From Dehalococcoidia bacterium (GTDB lineage: Bacteria > Chloroflexota > Dehalococcoidia > SM23-28-2 > RBG-16-64-32): 15,283 bases of DNA. The notes under the pieces are model-generated. The model was not told where the DNA came from. It did not search any database and saw nothing but the letters and a program-made list of their open reading frames with translations. Positions 7,153-15,283 of this stretch are shown in pieces. The stretch lies in NCBI GenBank assembly GCA_030690405.1, contig JAUYGU010000096.1:1-15283 (forward strand), read 5' to 3'. The first letter of the stretch is position 1, and the number at the start of each line of letters is the position of its first letter. Position numbers and translations under genes: made by a program.

Positions 7153-8447
7153 ACCCTCTGAATCGCCGCCCCTAAACGGCTAAGCTTCTCGCCGATGCGC
7201 TCGTACCCGCGGTCCACATGGTACACGTCGGCGACCTCAGTACGGCCGCTAGCCGCCAGCCCGGCCAGAATGAGCGCCGCCCCTGCCCGCACGTCCAGGG
7301 CCCGGACGCTGGAACCTATTAGTGGGGTAGGCCCGCTAATGATAGCAGTGGTGGTCCCGGTAGTCACTACCTCCGCCCCCATCTTGCGCAGCTCGCCGAC
7401 GTACAGCAGCCGGTTATCGAACACCCTCTCGTGCACGTAGCTCACGCCCCGCGCCTGCGTCAGGAGGACAGCCATGGGCGCCTGCAGGTCTGTGGCCAGG
7501 CCCGGGTACGGCAGCGCCTGTATAGTGACCGCGCGCAGGTCGCCGTCGCACCACACGCGAAGCACGTCGCCGTCCTCTTCCACCGTCACGCCGGCCTCCC
7601 GCATCTTCGCGATCAGCGAGAACATGTGGCCCAGCACCACACGCCGGATCTCCACCCGGCCGCGGGTGATGGCGGCGGCGATGGCGAACGTGCCGGCCTC
7701 CAACCGGTCCGGGATGATGCTGTGGGTTGTCCCGCGGAGCTTCTCCACCCCTTCAATGGTGACGGTGTGGCTACCGGCGCCGCTGATCCGCGCTCCCATG
7801 GAGTTAAGCAGTGCGGCCAGGCTCTGCACCTCCGGCTCCGCCGCCGCGTTCACGATGGCGGTGGTGCCCTTGGCGGTCGCCGCCGCCAGCATCAGGTTCT
7901 GAGTCCCCAGCACGCTGGGGTAGTCCGCGAACACGCGCGCCCCTCGCAGCCCCGCGGTCTCCGCGACGTACTTCTCGCCCTCGCGGCCCACACGGGCGCC
8001 CATCGCCTGGAAGCCCGCCAGGTGAACGTCGATCGGTCGCTGGCCGATCACGTCGCCCCCCGGCGGCGAGCAGCTGGCGGTACCCAGCCGCGCCAGCAGC
8101 GCGCCCATCACCAGGAAGCTCGCCCGCAGGCTGCCGACCAGCTCCGTCGGCGGCGAGGAGGCCGTCAGGCTGGCGGCGTTGATGCGCAGGCCGTGCTCCG
8201 ACGTCGACTCAACGACGGCGCCGAGGCTGCGGAGCACCTCCGCCATGTGGCCCACGTCGCCGATCGCGGGGACGTTCTCCAGGTAACAGTCTTCCTCCAC
8301 CAGGAGCGCCGCCGCCATCGCGCCCATCGTCGCGTTCTTGGAGCCGCTGACGTCAACGACGCCTTCCAGCGGCCGTCCGCCCTCGATGACGAGCTTCGTA
8401 TCGTCGCGGCTGCTGGTGAATATGAGCGGGGCGGTCTGCTCTCTCAA
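7149..8447 (-). CDS. murA: UDP-N-acetylglucosamine 1-carboxyvinyltransferase
   Basis: A 432-residue MurA, which transfers enolpyruvate from PEP to UDP-GlcNAc in the first committed step of peptidoglycan synthesis in the cytoplasm. Residues equivalent to the E. coli active site are visible: Lys37 (SGSKN; K22), Arg137 (IGQRP; R120), Asp320 (ATDLQ; D305) and Arg413 (DRGYERI; R397). The position of the fosfomycin-target Cys115 is Asp132 (GGDVIGQRP; codon at 8052-8054). Asp at this site is known from naturally fosfomycin-resistant MurA, for example in mycobacteria and chlamydiae. The start is a TTG with only a weak GGGA upstream, giving about 15 residues more than E. coli MurA before Lys22. It lies 11 bases after atpC and overlaps the mreB start, so it is probably expressed with the ATP synthase. 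Confidence 0.95.
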   Translation of the reverse strand: MREQTAPLIFTSSRDDTKLVIEGGRPLEGVVDVSGSKNATMGAMAAALLVEEDCYLENVPAIGDVGHMAEVLRSLGAVVESTSEHGLRINAASLTASSPPTELVGSLRASFLVMGALLARLGTASCSPPGGDVIGQRPIDVHLAGFQAMGARVGREGEKYVAETAGLRGARVFADYPSVLGTQNLMLAAATAKGTTAIVNAAAEPEVQSLAALLNSMGARISGAGSHTVTIEGVEKLRGTTHSIIPDRLEAGTFAIAAAITRGRVEIRRVVLGHMFSLIAKMREAGVTVEEDGDVLRVWCDGDLRAVTIQALPYPGLATDLQAPMAVLLTQARGVSYVHERVFDNRLLYVGELRKMGAEVVTTGTTTAIISGPTPLIGSSVRALDVRAGAALILAGLAASGRTEVADVYHVDRGYERIGEKLSRLGAAIQRV

Positions 8448-8458
8448 AGCGAATCCCG

Positions 8459-8902
8459 TCAGGGCCCGTGCGGACCGGGTGGCACGCCGCCCCGGCGACG
8501 GCGGCGGCGCTCTGCGACCTTTAGGCGGGCCAACGCCCGCGCCAGGGAAGCCCCCGCGCGGGCCAGGTCCTCCTCCGATACGCGCTCCTCCAACCGCCTC
8601 TGGGCGCGGCGGCGCGCCTCCTCCGCCCTTACGGTATCGATCTCTTCCGCCCGCTCGGCCGCGTCGGCCAGGATCGTCACACGGTTCTGGCGCACCTCGA
8701 TGAAGCCGCCGGTGATCGCCATCTCCACCTCGTCAGCCCCCTTGACGATCCGCAGAACCCCCGGCTGAATCATCGTCAGCAGCGGCGCGTGCAGCGTCAG
8801 CACGCCCAGCTCGCCCTCGACGCCGGGCACGATCAGCCGCTCCACACCGTCCTCGGAGTAGACCAGCCGTTCCGCCGTGACGATATCAACCTTGAGTGCC
8901 AT
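8459..8902 (-). CDS. atpC: ATP synthase F1 epsilon subunit
   Basis: A 147-residue epsilon subunit of the central stalk, which links gamma to the c-ring and can inhibit ATP hydrolysis through its C-terminal helices. The N-terminal beta-sandwich is clear: VDIVTAERLVYSEDG, then the PGVEGELGVLTLHAPLLT block (26-43) and ITGGFIEV (63-70). The C-terminal alpha-hairpin follows (residues about 84-130). The tail ends with six consecutive Arg (131-136) and a Gly/Pro-rich end, a little longer and more basic than usual. GGTGAG lies close upstream of the ATG. The 141-base spacer from atpD holds a 23-bp palindrome and a possible 39-codon upstream ORF. The gene is followed 11 bases later by murA. Confidence 0.95.
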   Translation of the reverse strand: MALKVDIVTAERLVYSEDGVERLIVPGVEGELGVLTLHAPLLTMIQPGVLRIVKGADEVEMAITGGFIEVRQNRVTILADAAERAEEIDTVRAEEARRRAQRRLEERVSEEDLARAGASLARALARLKVAERRRRRRGGVPPGPHGP

Positions 8903-8909
8903 CTCTAGC

Positions 8910-9029
8910 TCACCAGCTCCCGCAGGAGTGACTTGAGTCTCGGCGCGGCCGCGGGCGCCTTCCGGAGGCCCACGACCTCATCGTTACTAACGATGAGGGG
9001 GCTGCGTTGGAAGCGGCCTGCGTGGTCAT
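8910..9029 (-). CDS. Possible 39-residue upstream ORF before atpC
   Basis: An ATG at 9029-9027 follows AGGAGG (9045-9040, overlapping the atpD stop codon) by 10 bases. The frame stays open for 39 codons and stops at 8910-8912, seven bases before the atpC ATG. The peptide begins MTTQAASNAAPSS and ends in an Arg/Ser-rich stretch; I recognise no family. It runs through the 23-bp palindrome. It may couple atpC translation to atpD, may be what remains of an older atpC start displaced by insertion, or may be chance in GC-rich DNA. Confidence 0.25.
   Translation of the reverse strand: MTTQAASNAAPSSLVTMRSWASGRRPRPRRDSSHSCGSW
8976..8998. repeat. 23-bp perfect palindrome between atpD and atpC
   Basis: CCTCATCGTTA (8976-8986) is mirrored by TAACGATGAGG (8988-8998) around a single central C. 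This gives 11-bp perfect arms. There is no T-run on either side, so it is not a standard intrinsic terminator. It could be a DNA-binding site, an mRNA hairpin setting the atpD/atpC ratio, or a repeat element. Confidence 0.75.
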
Positions 9030-9043
9030 AATAGCAGAACCTC

Positions 9044-10570
<1,527 letters not shown>

Positions 10571-11446
10571 TTACTCCGCTTTCAGAGCCTCTACGCCGCC
10601 GGTGATGTCCAGCAGCTCGCCCGTGATCGACTCCTGACGGGCCTTGTTGTAGACCAACGTGAGGTCGCTCATTATCTCGTTGGCGTTATCGCTGGCGTTG
10701 CGCATCGCCACCATCCGCGCCGACTGCTCGCTGGCGATCGCCTCCAGCGCGGCGCCGTAGACCTGCCGCTCGACGTAGCGCGGCAGCAGCTCGGCAAGCA
10801 CCTCCTCGCGGCTCGGCTCGTAGATGTAGTCGACGCCCCAGGTAGCGGCCTCGACCGGCGGCTCCACCGGCAGCAGCTTGTATATCTCCGGCCGCTGCAC
10901 GACGGTGCTCACGAACTGGCCGTAGTGGATGAACACCTCGTCCGCCAGGCCGTTCACGAAGTCCTCCATCACCACCTGGGCGATGGGCCGAAGCTCCTCG
11001 TAGCCGGGGTTGTCGCCGATGTTGATGAACTCCGCGACCACGTCCTGGCCGGTGCGCCGCATGAAGTCGCGCCCCTTGCGCCCAACGGCCACGATGCGGA
11101 CCGGCTTGCCCAGCTCCAGGATGAACGAAGCCATCCGGCGGTTCAGGATAGCGGGGAGGCCGCCGCAGAGCCCGCGGTCCGGCGTGACGTACACGACCTC
11201 CACCGTCTTCACGTCATCGTGGCGCCGGAGGATCGGGGGCAGCGTCTCCGCGTCCACGAAGGGGAGCGTCTCCGCCCGATCGGCCAGCACCCAGCGCATC
11301 TTCTCGGCGTAGGGTCTGGCGGCCAGCGCGCGCGCCTGCGTGCGCCGCATCTTGGACGCCGCCACCAGCTCCATGGCGCGCGTTATCTTCGCCGTGCTCT
11401 GGATGCTGCGTATGCGCCGCCGTATCTGGCGAAGCTGTCCCGCCAT
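10571..11446 (-). CDS. atpG: ATP synthase F1 gamma subunit
   Basis: A 291-residue gamma subunit, the rotating coiled-coil shaft of F1. The N-terminal helix carries the family signature (RQIRRRIRSIQSTAKITRAM, LVAASKMRR), the middle Rossmann-like domain includes VTPDRGLCGGLPAILNR, and the C-terminal helix ends with SDLTLVYNKARQESITGELLDITGG. The ATG at 11446 is chosen over an in-frame GTG at 11464 because it gives the canonical MAGQLRQI start and has AAGGTG about 8 bases upstream. That start overlaps the stop of a 46-codon leader frame (TAATG). A second, diverged copy of the first 16 codons lies 140 bases upstream, so the 5' end of this gene has been rearranged. Downstream the spacer to atpD holds a palindromic element. 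Confidence 0.96.
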   Translation of the reverse strand: MAGQLRQIRRRIRSIQSTAKITRAMELVAASKMRRTQARALAARPYAEKMRWVLADRAETLPFVDAETLPPILRRHDDVKTVEVVYVTPDRGLCGGLPAILNRRMASFILELGKPVRIVAVGRKGRDFMRRTGQDVVAEFINIGDNPGYEELRPIAQVVMEDFVNGLADEVFIHYGQFVSTVVQRPEIYKLLPVEPPVEAATWGVDYIYEPSREEVLAELLPRYVERQVYGAALEAIASEQSARMVAMRNASDNANEIMSDLTLVYNKARQESITGELLDITGGVEALKAE

Positions 11447-11586
11447 TAGTAGGGCACCTTCCACCCCAGCCTGAAGGCTGGGGCATGACGAACACCATCG
11501 ATGCCGCGGACTTCAGTCCGCGGTAGGACACAGCCCCTCTGGATGCTGCGGATGCGGCGCCGTATCTGGCGCAGGGTTCCCGCCAT
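11446..11586 (-). pseudogene. Truncated second atpG start forming a 46-codon leader ORF
   Basis: The frame begins with an ATG (11586-11584) preceded by GGAGG about 10 bases away, a better ribosome binding site than that of the intact atpG. It reads MAGTLRQIRRRIRSIQ, the gamma-subunit N-terminus, then leaves homology at codon 17 and translates through the two-hairpin repeat. It ends VPY with a TAA stop at 11446-11448 that overlaps the ATG of the intact atpG (TAATG). The final VPY and the surrounding 12 bases are identical to the end of atpA. The piece is probably a rearrangement remnant that now serves as a translational feeder for atpG by termination-reinitiation; this role is inferred. Confidence 0.6.
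11464..11523. repeat. Two-hairpin repeat element upstream of atpG
   Basis: Two 8-bp perfect hairpins lie 20 bases apart. The first is CCCCAGCC (11464-11471), loop TGAA, GGCTGGGG (11476-11483). The second is CCGCGGAC (11504-11511), loop TTCA, GTCCGCGG (11516-11523). The loops are complements of one another. The design matches the element at 13450-13507. It resembles dispersed two-hairpin intergenic repeats of bacteria and lies between the duplicated atpG starts. Confidence 0.75.
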
Positions 11587-11608
11587 TTAGATTCCGCCTC
11601 CAGACGAA

Positions 11609-11902
11609 CTAGGGGTCAGCATTATCGAGAGGCTCCACCCATTGGCCAATCCAAGTGCCCGAGTGGGTTAGCCCCCACCCCCAGCAGCATTTAAAGATAC
11701 CCGCGTCGCGCCGGCCCGTTATCGCATCCTTAATGACGATAACCTTTTCCCCGGGGCGATGGCCCTTCGTTGCTATGTGAGCAACGGCCGTAAAGCGTTG
11801 CCCTCCCGTGCTCGTGAGGTACGGCCGCCCTCCGCCCTCGTTCAACCACTTCCATATGGCGGCAAACTCCTTCTCGACTGGTACGGGTCGTCCGTGTTCC
11901 AT
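11609..11902 (-). CDS. Small protein of unknown function inserted in the atp operon
   Basis: A 97-residue protein that I cannot assign with confidence. Its N-terminal half suggests a small alpha/beta unit (FAAIWKWLNEGGG, then LTSTGGQRFTAVAHI and GEKVIVIKDAITGRR). The C-terminal half has a Cys-Cys-Trp motif (FKCCWGWG) and several Trp/Gly residues; it may bind metal or simply pack. The ATG at 11902 begins 9 bases after the atpA stop and has GGGGC nearby. The gene ends 22 bases before the second atpG start. Its base composition is visibly less GC-rich than atpA and atpD on either side, and the surrounding direct repeats suggest it arrived by insertion. It is not a known ATP synthase subunit. Confidence 0.6.
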   Translation of the reverse strand: MEHGRPVPVEKEFAAIWKWLNEGGGRPYLTSTGGQRFTAVAHIATKGHRPGEKVIVIKDAITGRRDAGIFKCCWGWGLTHSGTWIGQWVEPLDNADP

Positions 11903-11911
11903 CGCCTGCCC

Positions 11912-13423
<1,512 letters not shown>

Positions 13424-13449
13424 ATCGTCCTCCTATGCCCATTCATCCT

Positions 13450-13507
13450 GTAGCTGCAGGGCTTTAGCCCTGCCTGAAGCCGGGCAGGCCTGAAGGCCTG
13501 CAGCTAC
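13450..13507. repeat. Two-hairpin repeat element upstream of atpA
   Basis: The 58-base unit is bounded by an 11-bp inverted repeat, GTAGCTGCAGG (13450-13460) and CCTGCAGCTAC (13497-13507). Within it are two hairpins: GCAGGGC, loop TTTA, GCCCTGC (13456-13473), and GCAGGCC, loop TGAA, GGCCTGC (13484-13501). It shares its design with the element at 11464-11523. It lies between the dinB-like stop and the atpA ribosome binding site and could shape mRNA stability or be a mobile repeat. Confidence 0.8.
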
Positions 13508-13528
13508 GCCTGTCCTTCGGATAGTGCG

Positions 13529-14020
13529 TTACTCCTCCGAAGTCTCCAGCTGCCGCCGCCAGGCGGAGAGGTCTCCGAAGTGCTCCCGGTAGTGCTCGTA
13601 GGTATCCCCGGCGAAGCGCTCCAGCACGGTGCGTCCCTTCACGTTCTCCTGGAGCCGCTCGGCGGGGAACGCCGCCAGCGCGTCCATCGCTTTCTGGAAG
13701 CTCTCCAGCCACTCCTCCCGTATATCGGCCAGCGGCCGCCCTACGCGGGACTGCCGCTCTCGCTCGTTCCATTCGTCCACCGCCTTCTCGCTGCCCGGCG
13801 CCGCCACGTCCTCCGGCCTCCCACCGGCGACGGCCTGGAGGTCGGCGGCGGCCTTGTCCGCCCAGAAGGCGATGTGCCCCAGCAGGTCCTTCACGGACCA
13901 CCCTTCGATGACGCCAAGCTGCTCCATCTCCGTCTCCGAGAAGGAGTCGACGGCGGAACCCAGCGCCTCCCAGGCGTGCAGCAGCTCGCGCTCGATGTCG
14001 CCCTTTGCGCTGCCGGTCAT
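13529..14020 (-). CDS. DinB/ClbS-like four-helix-bundle protein within the atp operon
   Basis: A 163-residue protein of the DinB-like metal-binding four-helix-bundle superfamily, closest in style to ClbS/DfsB proteins. Helix 2 carries GWSVKDLLGHIAFW with His49, and the last helix carries YEHYREHFGDL with His143 and His147; these three would form the usual metal site. Relatives include thiol-dependent transferases and the colibactin self-resistance protein ClbS, so a role in detoxification or thiol chemistry is possible but unproven. The ATG overlaps the atpH stop (ATGA) and has AGGAGG 8 bases upstream, so it is made with the ATP synthase. No ATP synthase subunit or known assembly factor has this fold, which makes the position between atpH and atpA unusual. 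Confidence 0.82.
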   Translation of the reverse strand: MTGSAKGDIERELLHAWEALGSAVDSFSETEMEQLGVIEGWSVKDLLGHIAFWADKAAADLQAVAGGRPEDVAAPGSEKAVDEWNERERQSRVGRPLADIREEWLESFQKAMDALAAFPAERLQENVKGRTVLERFAGDTYEHYREHFGDLSAWRRQLETSEE

Positions 14021-14556
14021 GCCCGCGCCTCCTGCAGGCGGCGCTTGAGCGCCGCCAGCCGGCTCCGCGTGGAACCGTCGATGAGCTTGTCGCCGATTCG
14101 GGCGACGAGCCCCCCGATGATCCCTTCGTCCACCCGCGTTTCGACGACGACCTGCTTGCCGGTTATCTCCCCCAGCTTCTCGGCGACGGCCTTCGCCTCA
14201 GCCTCGGAGAGCTGTACGGCGGTCGTCACCTCCGCGTGGGCGATGCCGCGGGCCGCGTCGGCGAGCTCCTGGAACGCCTCCGCTATCTGGGTCGCCAGGG
14301 CCGTGCGGCCGCGGTGGACCAGCAGGCGGGCCAGGTTGAGGACGAGCGGGTCGACGCTCGCCAGCGTCCACTCCGCCAGCGCGACCTTGTCCGCGGTGGA
14401 GATACGCGCTTCCTGCATCACGGCCGCCATCTGCGGATCGGAGAACGCCGCCGCGACGAGGGCTAGCCCCTCCGACCAGCTTTGCTCCGTGCCGGCCTCG
14501 CGGGCGATCTCGAACGCCGCCTCGGCGTAACGGCGGGCCGCGATATCTCGGATCAC
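14017..14556 (-). CDS. atpH: ATP synthase F1 delta subunit
   Basis: A 179-residue delta subunit (OSCP homologue), which joins the top of the alpha/beta head to the b-subunit stator. The start IRDIAARRYAEAAFEIA and the C-terminal GGLVARIGDKLIDGSTRSRLAALKRRL segment are family hallmarks. The GTG start overlaps the atpF stop (GTGA) and is preceded by GAGGGGGTGA. Its stop overlaps the dinB-like start. Length is normal. Confidence 0.95.
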   Translation of the reverse strand: MIRDIAARRYAEAAFEIAREAGTEQSWSEGLALVAAAFSDPQMAAVMQEARISTADKVALAEWTLASVDPLVLNLARLLVHRGRTALATQIAEAFQELADAARGIAHAEVTTAVQLSEAEAKAVAEKLGEITGKQVVVETRVDEGIIGGLVARIGDKLIDGSTRSRLAALKRRLQEARA

Positions 14557-15089
14557 GTCTGGCCGTCACCCCCTCCGCCGCCGGGCGCCTCCGCCAGCAC
14601 TTCCTCGATGAGCTCGGAGTGCGCTTTGCGGTCCAGGCTGCGCTTGATCACGCGCTCGGCGGCGGTAATCGTAAGGCCGGCGAACTCCTTCCGTAAGTCG
14701 GCGATGGCGGCGTCGCGCTCCAGCTGTATCTCACTGCGGGCGCGCTCCAGGAGCGTCTCCGCCTCCGCGCGGGCGGACTGGCGGGCCTCCTCATGGATGC
14801 GGGAGGACATCTGCTGGGCCTGGCCGATGAGAGCCTGGCCCTCCTGTCGCGCTTTGTCCAGCTCCCCCGCCACCTCCTTCTCCGTATCGGCGAGGCGTCG
14901 CTTCGCCTCGTCGGACGCGTCGAGCCCCTCCTGGATGCGGGTGCGGCGTTCGTCCAGCAGCGGGAACAGGAAGCGCTTGAACGCCCAGGCCAGCACCAGG
15001 AACAGGATCGTGAAGTTGATGAGCTGGGCGATGAGGCTGGGGATGTTGAGCCCCAGCGCTCCGATGCCGCCCTCTGCCAGGAATACCAT
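14553..15089 (-). CDS. atpF: ATP synthase Fo b subunit
   Basis: A 178-residue b subunit of the peripheral stalk. One N-terminal membrane helix (about 15-37, LIAQLINFTILFLVLAWAF) is followed by a long charged coiled coil (about 42-150) and a Gly-rich end. The FLFPLLDERRTRIQEGL segment after the membrane helix is typical. Only one b-type gene is present here, so the stalk should be a b homodimer. GGGAG lies about 9 bases before the ATG. The stop overlaps the atpH GTG. Confidence 0.95.
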   Translation of the reverse strand: MVFLAEGGIGALGLNIPSLIAQLINFTILFLVLAWAFKRFLFPLLDERRTRIQEGLDASDEAKRRLADTEKEVAGELDKARQEGQALIGQAQQMSSRIHEEARQSARAEAETLLERARSEIQLERDAAIADLRKEFAGLTITAAERVIKRSLDRKAHSELIEEVLAEAPGGGGGDGQT

Positions 15090-15127
15090 CTCGGTAGCTC
15101 CCGTCTGGTACGCTTTCGGGCCGGCGC

Positions 15128-15283
15128 CTAGAAGACGAAGCCGATCATCACGGCCGTCACGAGGGCGTAGATGCCGATAGCCTCCGCGAAGGCCAGGCCC
15201 AGGATCATGTTCGTCTGGATCACCGGCTGGGCCTCCGGGTTGCGGCCCAGGGCCTCCATCGCCCGGCCGACCAGGTTGCCGAT
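15128..15283 (-). CDS. atpE: ATP synthase Fo c subunit (5' part outside window)
   Basis: The last 51 codons of the c subunit; the first helix and start lie beyond the window. The polar loop is seen as ALGRNPEAQP, followed by the second membrane helix with the ion-binding carboxylate in GLAFAEAIGIYALV. The residue after that Glu is Ala rather than the Ser/Thr seen in sodium-binding rings, so proton coupling is favoured, though the first helix would be needed to be sure. It precedes atpF by 38 bases. Confidence 0.93.
   Translation of the reverse strand: MGNLVGRAMEALGRNPEAQPVIQTNMILGLAFAEAIGIYALVTAVMIGFVF

Larger units (their letters stand above)
11397..11587. repeat. Direct repeat of the atpG 5' end (copies 11397-11447 and 11537-11587)
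   Basis: The 51 bases covering codons 1-16 of atpG recur 140 bases upstream with 45 of 51 identical. The differences fall in four codons: codon 4 changes completely (Gln to Thr) and codons 5, 10 and 12 differ only at the third base. This is a coding-type divergence, so the second copy looks taken from a functional atpG relative or from an old partial duplication rather than from decaying DNA. The two-hairpin repeat 11464-11523 sits between the copies. Confidence 0.85.

Noticed and set aside
6175..7161. Plus-strand open frame opposite mreB
   Set aside because: Antisense to a clear MreB gene and without motifs.
7431..8768. Plus-strand open frame of 445 codons opposite murA and atpC
   Set aside because: Antisense shadow with Arg/His-rich composition; both genes underneath are certain.
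8976..8998. Intrinsic terminator between atpD and atpC
   Set aside because: The palindrome has no T-run on either side and sits inside an operon, so a terminator call is not supported.
11464..11523. CRISPR-like array from the repeated hairpins
   Set aside because: Only two hairpins with different stem sequences are present, with no regular repeat-spacer pattern and no cas genes.
13464..13901. 145-codon frame overlapping the dinB-like gene
   Set aside because: Out-of-frame shadow rich in Arg/Gly; the dinB-like frame has family motifs, a good ribosome binding site and start/stop overlap.

Overview
The window is GC-rich bacterial DNA dominated by an F1Fo ATP synthase operon on the minus strand. 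The order atp genes - murA - mreB, the redox repressor Rex next door, F420-type luciferase-like oxidoreductase and alpha/beta hydrolases, and many GTG/TTG starts fit a Chloroflexota (possibly Dehalococcoidia/SAR202-like) genome. That placement is inferred from gene order and style, not from a phylogeny.

Layout. (1) 178-3680, plus strand: a tight four-gene operon with an epoxide-hydrolase-like alpha/beta hydrolase (Asp nucleophile), an LLM-class flavin/F420 oxidoreductase, a 2H phosphoesterase (2'-5' RNA ligase family) and a Ser-nucleophile alpha/beta hydrolase. This looks like an accessory catabolic or detoxification cluster of unknown substrate. (2) 3677-5206, minus: a three-part AAA+ ATPase (acidic tail, winged helix, AAA+). 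(3) 5207-5481: a divergent control region with a Rex-type operator abutting a good -35/-10 promoter. (4) 5482-6111, plus: rex. (5) 6118 to the window end, minus: apparently one transcript in the order atpE(partial)-atpF-atpH-dinB/clbS-like-atpA-small ORF-atpG-atpD-atpC-murA-mreB. Many of these genes overlap by 4 nt or lie within about 25 nt.

The ATP synthase operon is remodelled. A four-helix-bundle DinB/ClbS-like gene is translationally coupled between atpH and atpA. A lower-GC 97-residue unknown gene sits between atpA and atpG. The 5' end of atpG exists twice (45/51 identical), with a palindromic two-hairpin repeat between the copies. The upstream copy keeps a strong ribosome binding site and forms a 46-codon leader whose stop overlaps the intact atpG start (TAATG). 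A 12-bp direct repeat equal to the atpA 3' end flanks the whole interruption, so the scar of the rearrangement is readable. Each of the four long spacers from the dinB-like gene to atpC carries a palindrome: two of a shared two-hairpin type, one built on ATCTGTG units and one 23-bp palindrome.

Several core enzymes carry substitutions at functionally important positions: MurA has Asp for the fosfomycin-target Cys; the MreB homologue has Arg-Ala for the Thr-Thr of the phosphate-2 loop; AtpD has Ser for the adenine-stacking Tyr; AtpA has Phe for the conserved P-loop Gln.
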